Made by a program: the position numbers and the translations under genes. DNA of 64,000 bases, taken from assembly GCF_900094565.1 (NCBI RefSeq), contig NZ_FMAF01000005.1:1-64000 (forward strand), in the 5' to 3' direction. Of the stretch, positions 63,648 to 64,000 are shown in pieces. The notes beneath the pieces are model-generated. The model ran no database searches. It was not told the DNA's origin and saw nothing but the letters and a program-made list of their open reading frames with translations. How positions within the stretch are numbered: position 1 is the stretch's first letter; each line of letters starts with the position of its first letter. This stretch comes from Martinezella lusitana. Its GTDB lineage: Bacteria > Pseudomonadota > Alphaproteobacteria > Rhizobiales > Rhizobiaceae.

Positions 63648-64000
63648 TCACGCTACTGTTTCGTATGGGACGGAAATATCCGCCCGTTTTTCAAGATAGG
63701 CCGGCAGCGGCAGGCCCTTCGACTTCAGGAAGTCCGGATTGAAGAGCTTGGACTGATAGCGATTGCCGTAATCGCACAGAACAGTCACGATCGTATGTCC
63801 TGGGCCTAGATCCCTGGCAAGACGCACGGCGCCGGCAATGTTGATGGCCGTCGAGCCGCCAAGGCACAGGCCTTCGTATTCGACGAGGTCGAAGAGGTAG
63901 GGCAGGGCTTCGGCATCGGTGATCTGGTAGGCGAAGTCGGGAGTAAAGCCCTCCAGATTGGCCGTCACGCGGCCCTGACCGATGCCCTCGGTGATCGAGG
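63648..64000 (-). CDS. Cysteine synthase family PLP enzyme, C-terminal part (5' end outside window)
   Basis: The frame stays open to the window edge (SITEGIGQGRVTANLEG...). It continues with YQITDAEALPYLFDLVEYEGLCLGGSTAINIAGAV and TIVTVLCDYGNRYQSKLFNP, typical of cysteine synthase/CBS-like fold II enzymes that use O-acetylserine and sulfide. About 117 residues are visible. The PLP lysine lies outside the window. It ends 4 bp before the AlaX start, probably in one operon. Confidence 0.9.
   Translation of the reverse strand, partial: SITEGIGQGRVTANLEGFTPDFAYQITDAEALPYLFDLVEYEGLCLGGSTAINIAGAVRLARDLGPGHTIVTVLCDYGNRYQSKLFNPDFLKSKGLPLPAYLEKRADISVPYETVA

Overview
The window comes from an alphaproteobacterial chromosome, most likely Rhizobium or a close relative in the Rhizobiaceae. 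This is inferred from GC-rich codon use, the gene content (vitamin B12-dependent NrdJ, the Lrp/ald pair, DUF1203, DUF1883 and HlyU-family proteins), an alpha operon without rpsD, and a rhizobial-style palindromic intergenic repeat. No insertion sequence, phage gene cluster, CRISPR array or rRNA was found. One tRNA, Leu(UAA), is present.

Region 1 (1-15184) is the translation super-cluster. It runs from the end of tuf through the S10, spc and alpha operon genes (rpsJ to rplQ), with secY and adk inside. Order is conserved. The longer gaps (after tuf, rpsQ, rplR, rplO, rpsM, rpsK and rpoA) hold strong RNA hairpins, several with T-rich tails like intrinsic terminators. The cluster is probably read as several attenuated units rather than one plain transcript.

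Region 2 (15185-25112) is a mosaic. It holds a DUF2809 membrane protein bracketed by a duplicated hairpin, a divergent DinB/TetR pair, a MarR-FUSC-DUF1656-HlyD efflux operon resembling AaeXAB, the MsrPQ periplasmic methionine sulfoxide repair system, ilvD, an intergenic repeat and an LprI-like protein. Region 3 (25288-31465) has an HtrA protease overlapping rarA, several small proteins, a DapA-family protein that has lost its Schiff-base lysine, and a PanE-like reductase.

Region 4 (31703-38021) is the most novel part. A SARP/TPR regulator precedes four overlapping genes: a four-helix membrane coiled-coil protein, a membrane-anchored VWA-like protein, a MotA/ExbB/ZorA-like channel subunit with a long coiled tail, and a MotB/ZorB-like OmpA-domain protein with Glu in place of the usual membrane Asp. 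I read this as an uncharacterised ion-driven stator-like machine. No flagellar, Tol or Zorya effector genes are present beside it.

Region 5 (38041-64000) is mostly housekeeping and redox metabolism. It holds an ABC-F ATPase, nrdJ behind a 766-bp upstream region with NrdR-box-like sites, gpt, a universal stress protein, a CinA-like protein, wrbA, tRNA-Leu, ilvA and a HlyU-like protein. Next come an accessory patch with a decayed GST, SDR/TetR and AzoR/LysR divergent pairs, CpdB, PilZ, an EEP-family phosphohydrolase, Lrp/ald, DUF1203, and a run of minus-strand genes with a sulfur-amino-acid theme: cysteine synthase family, AlaX editing protein, SseA and GNAT.
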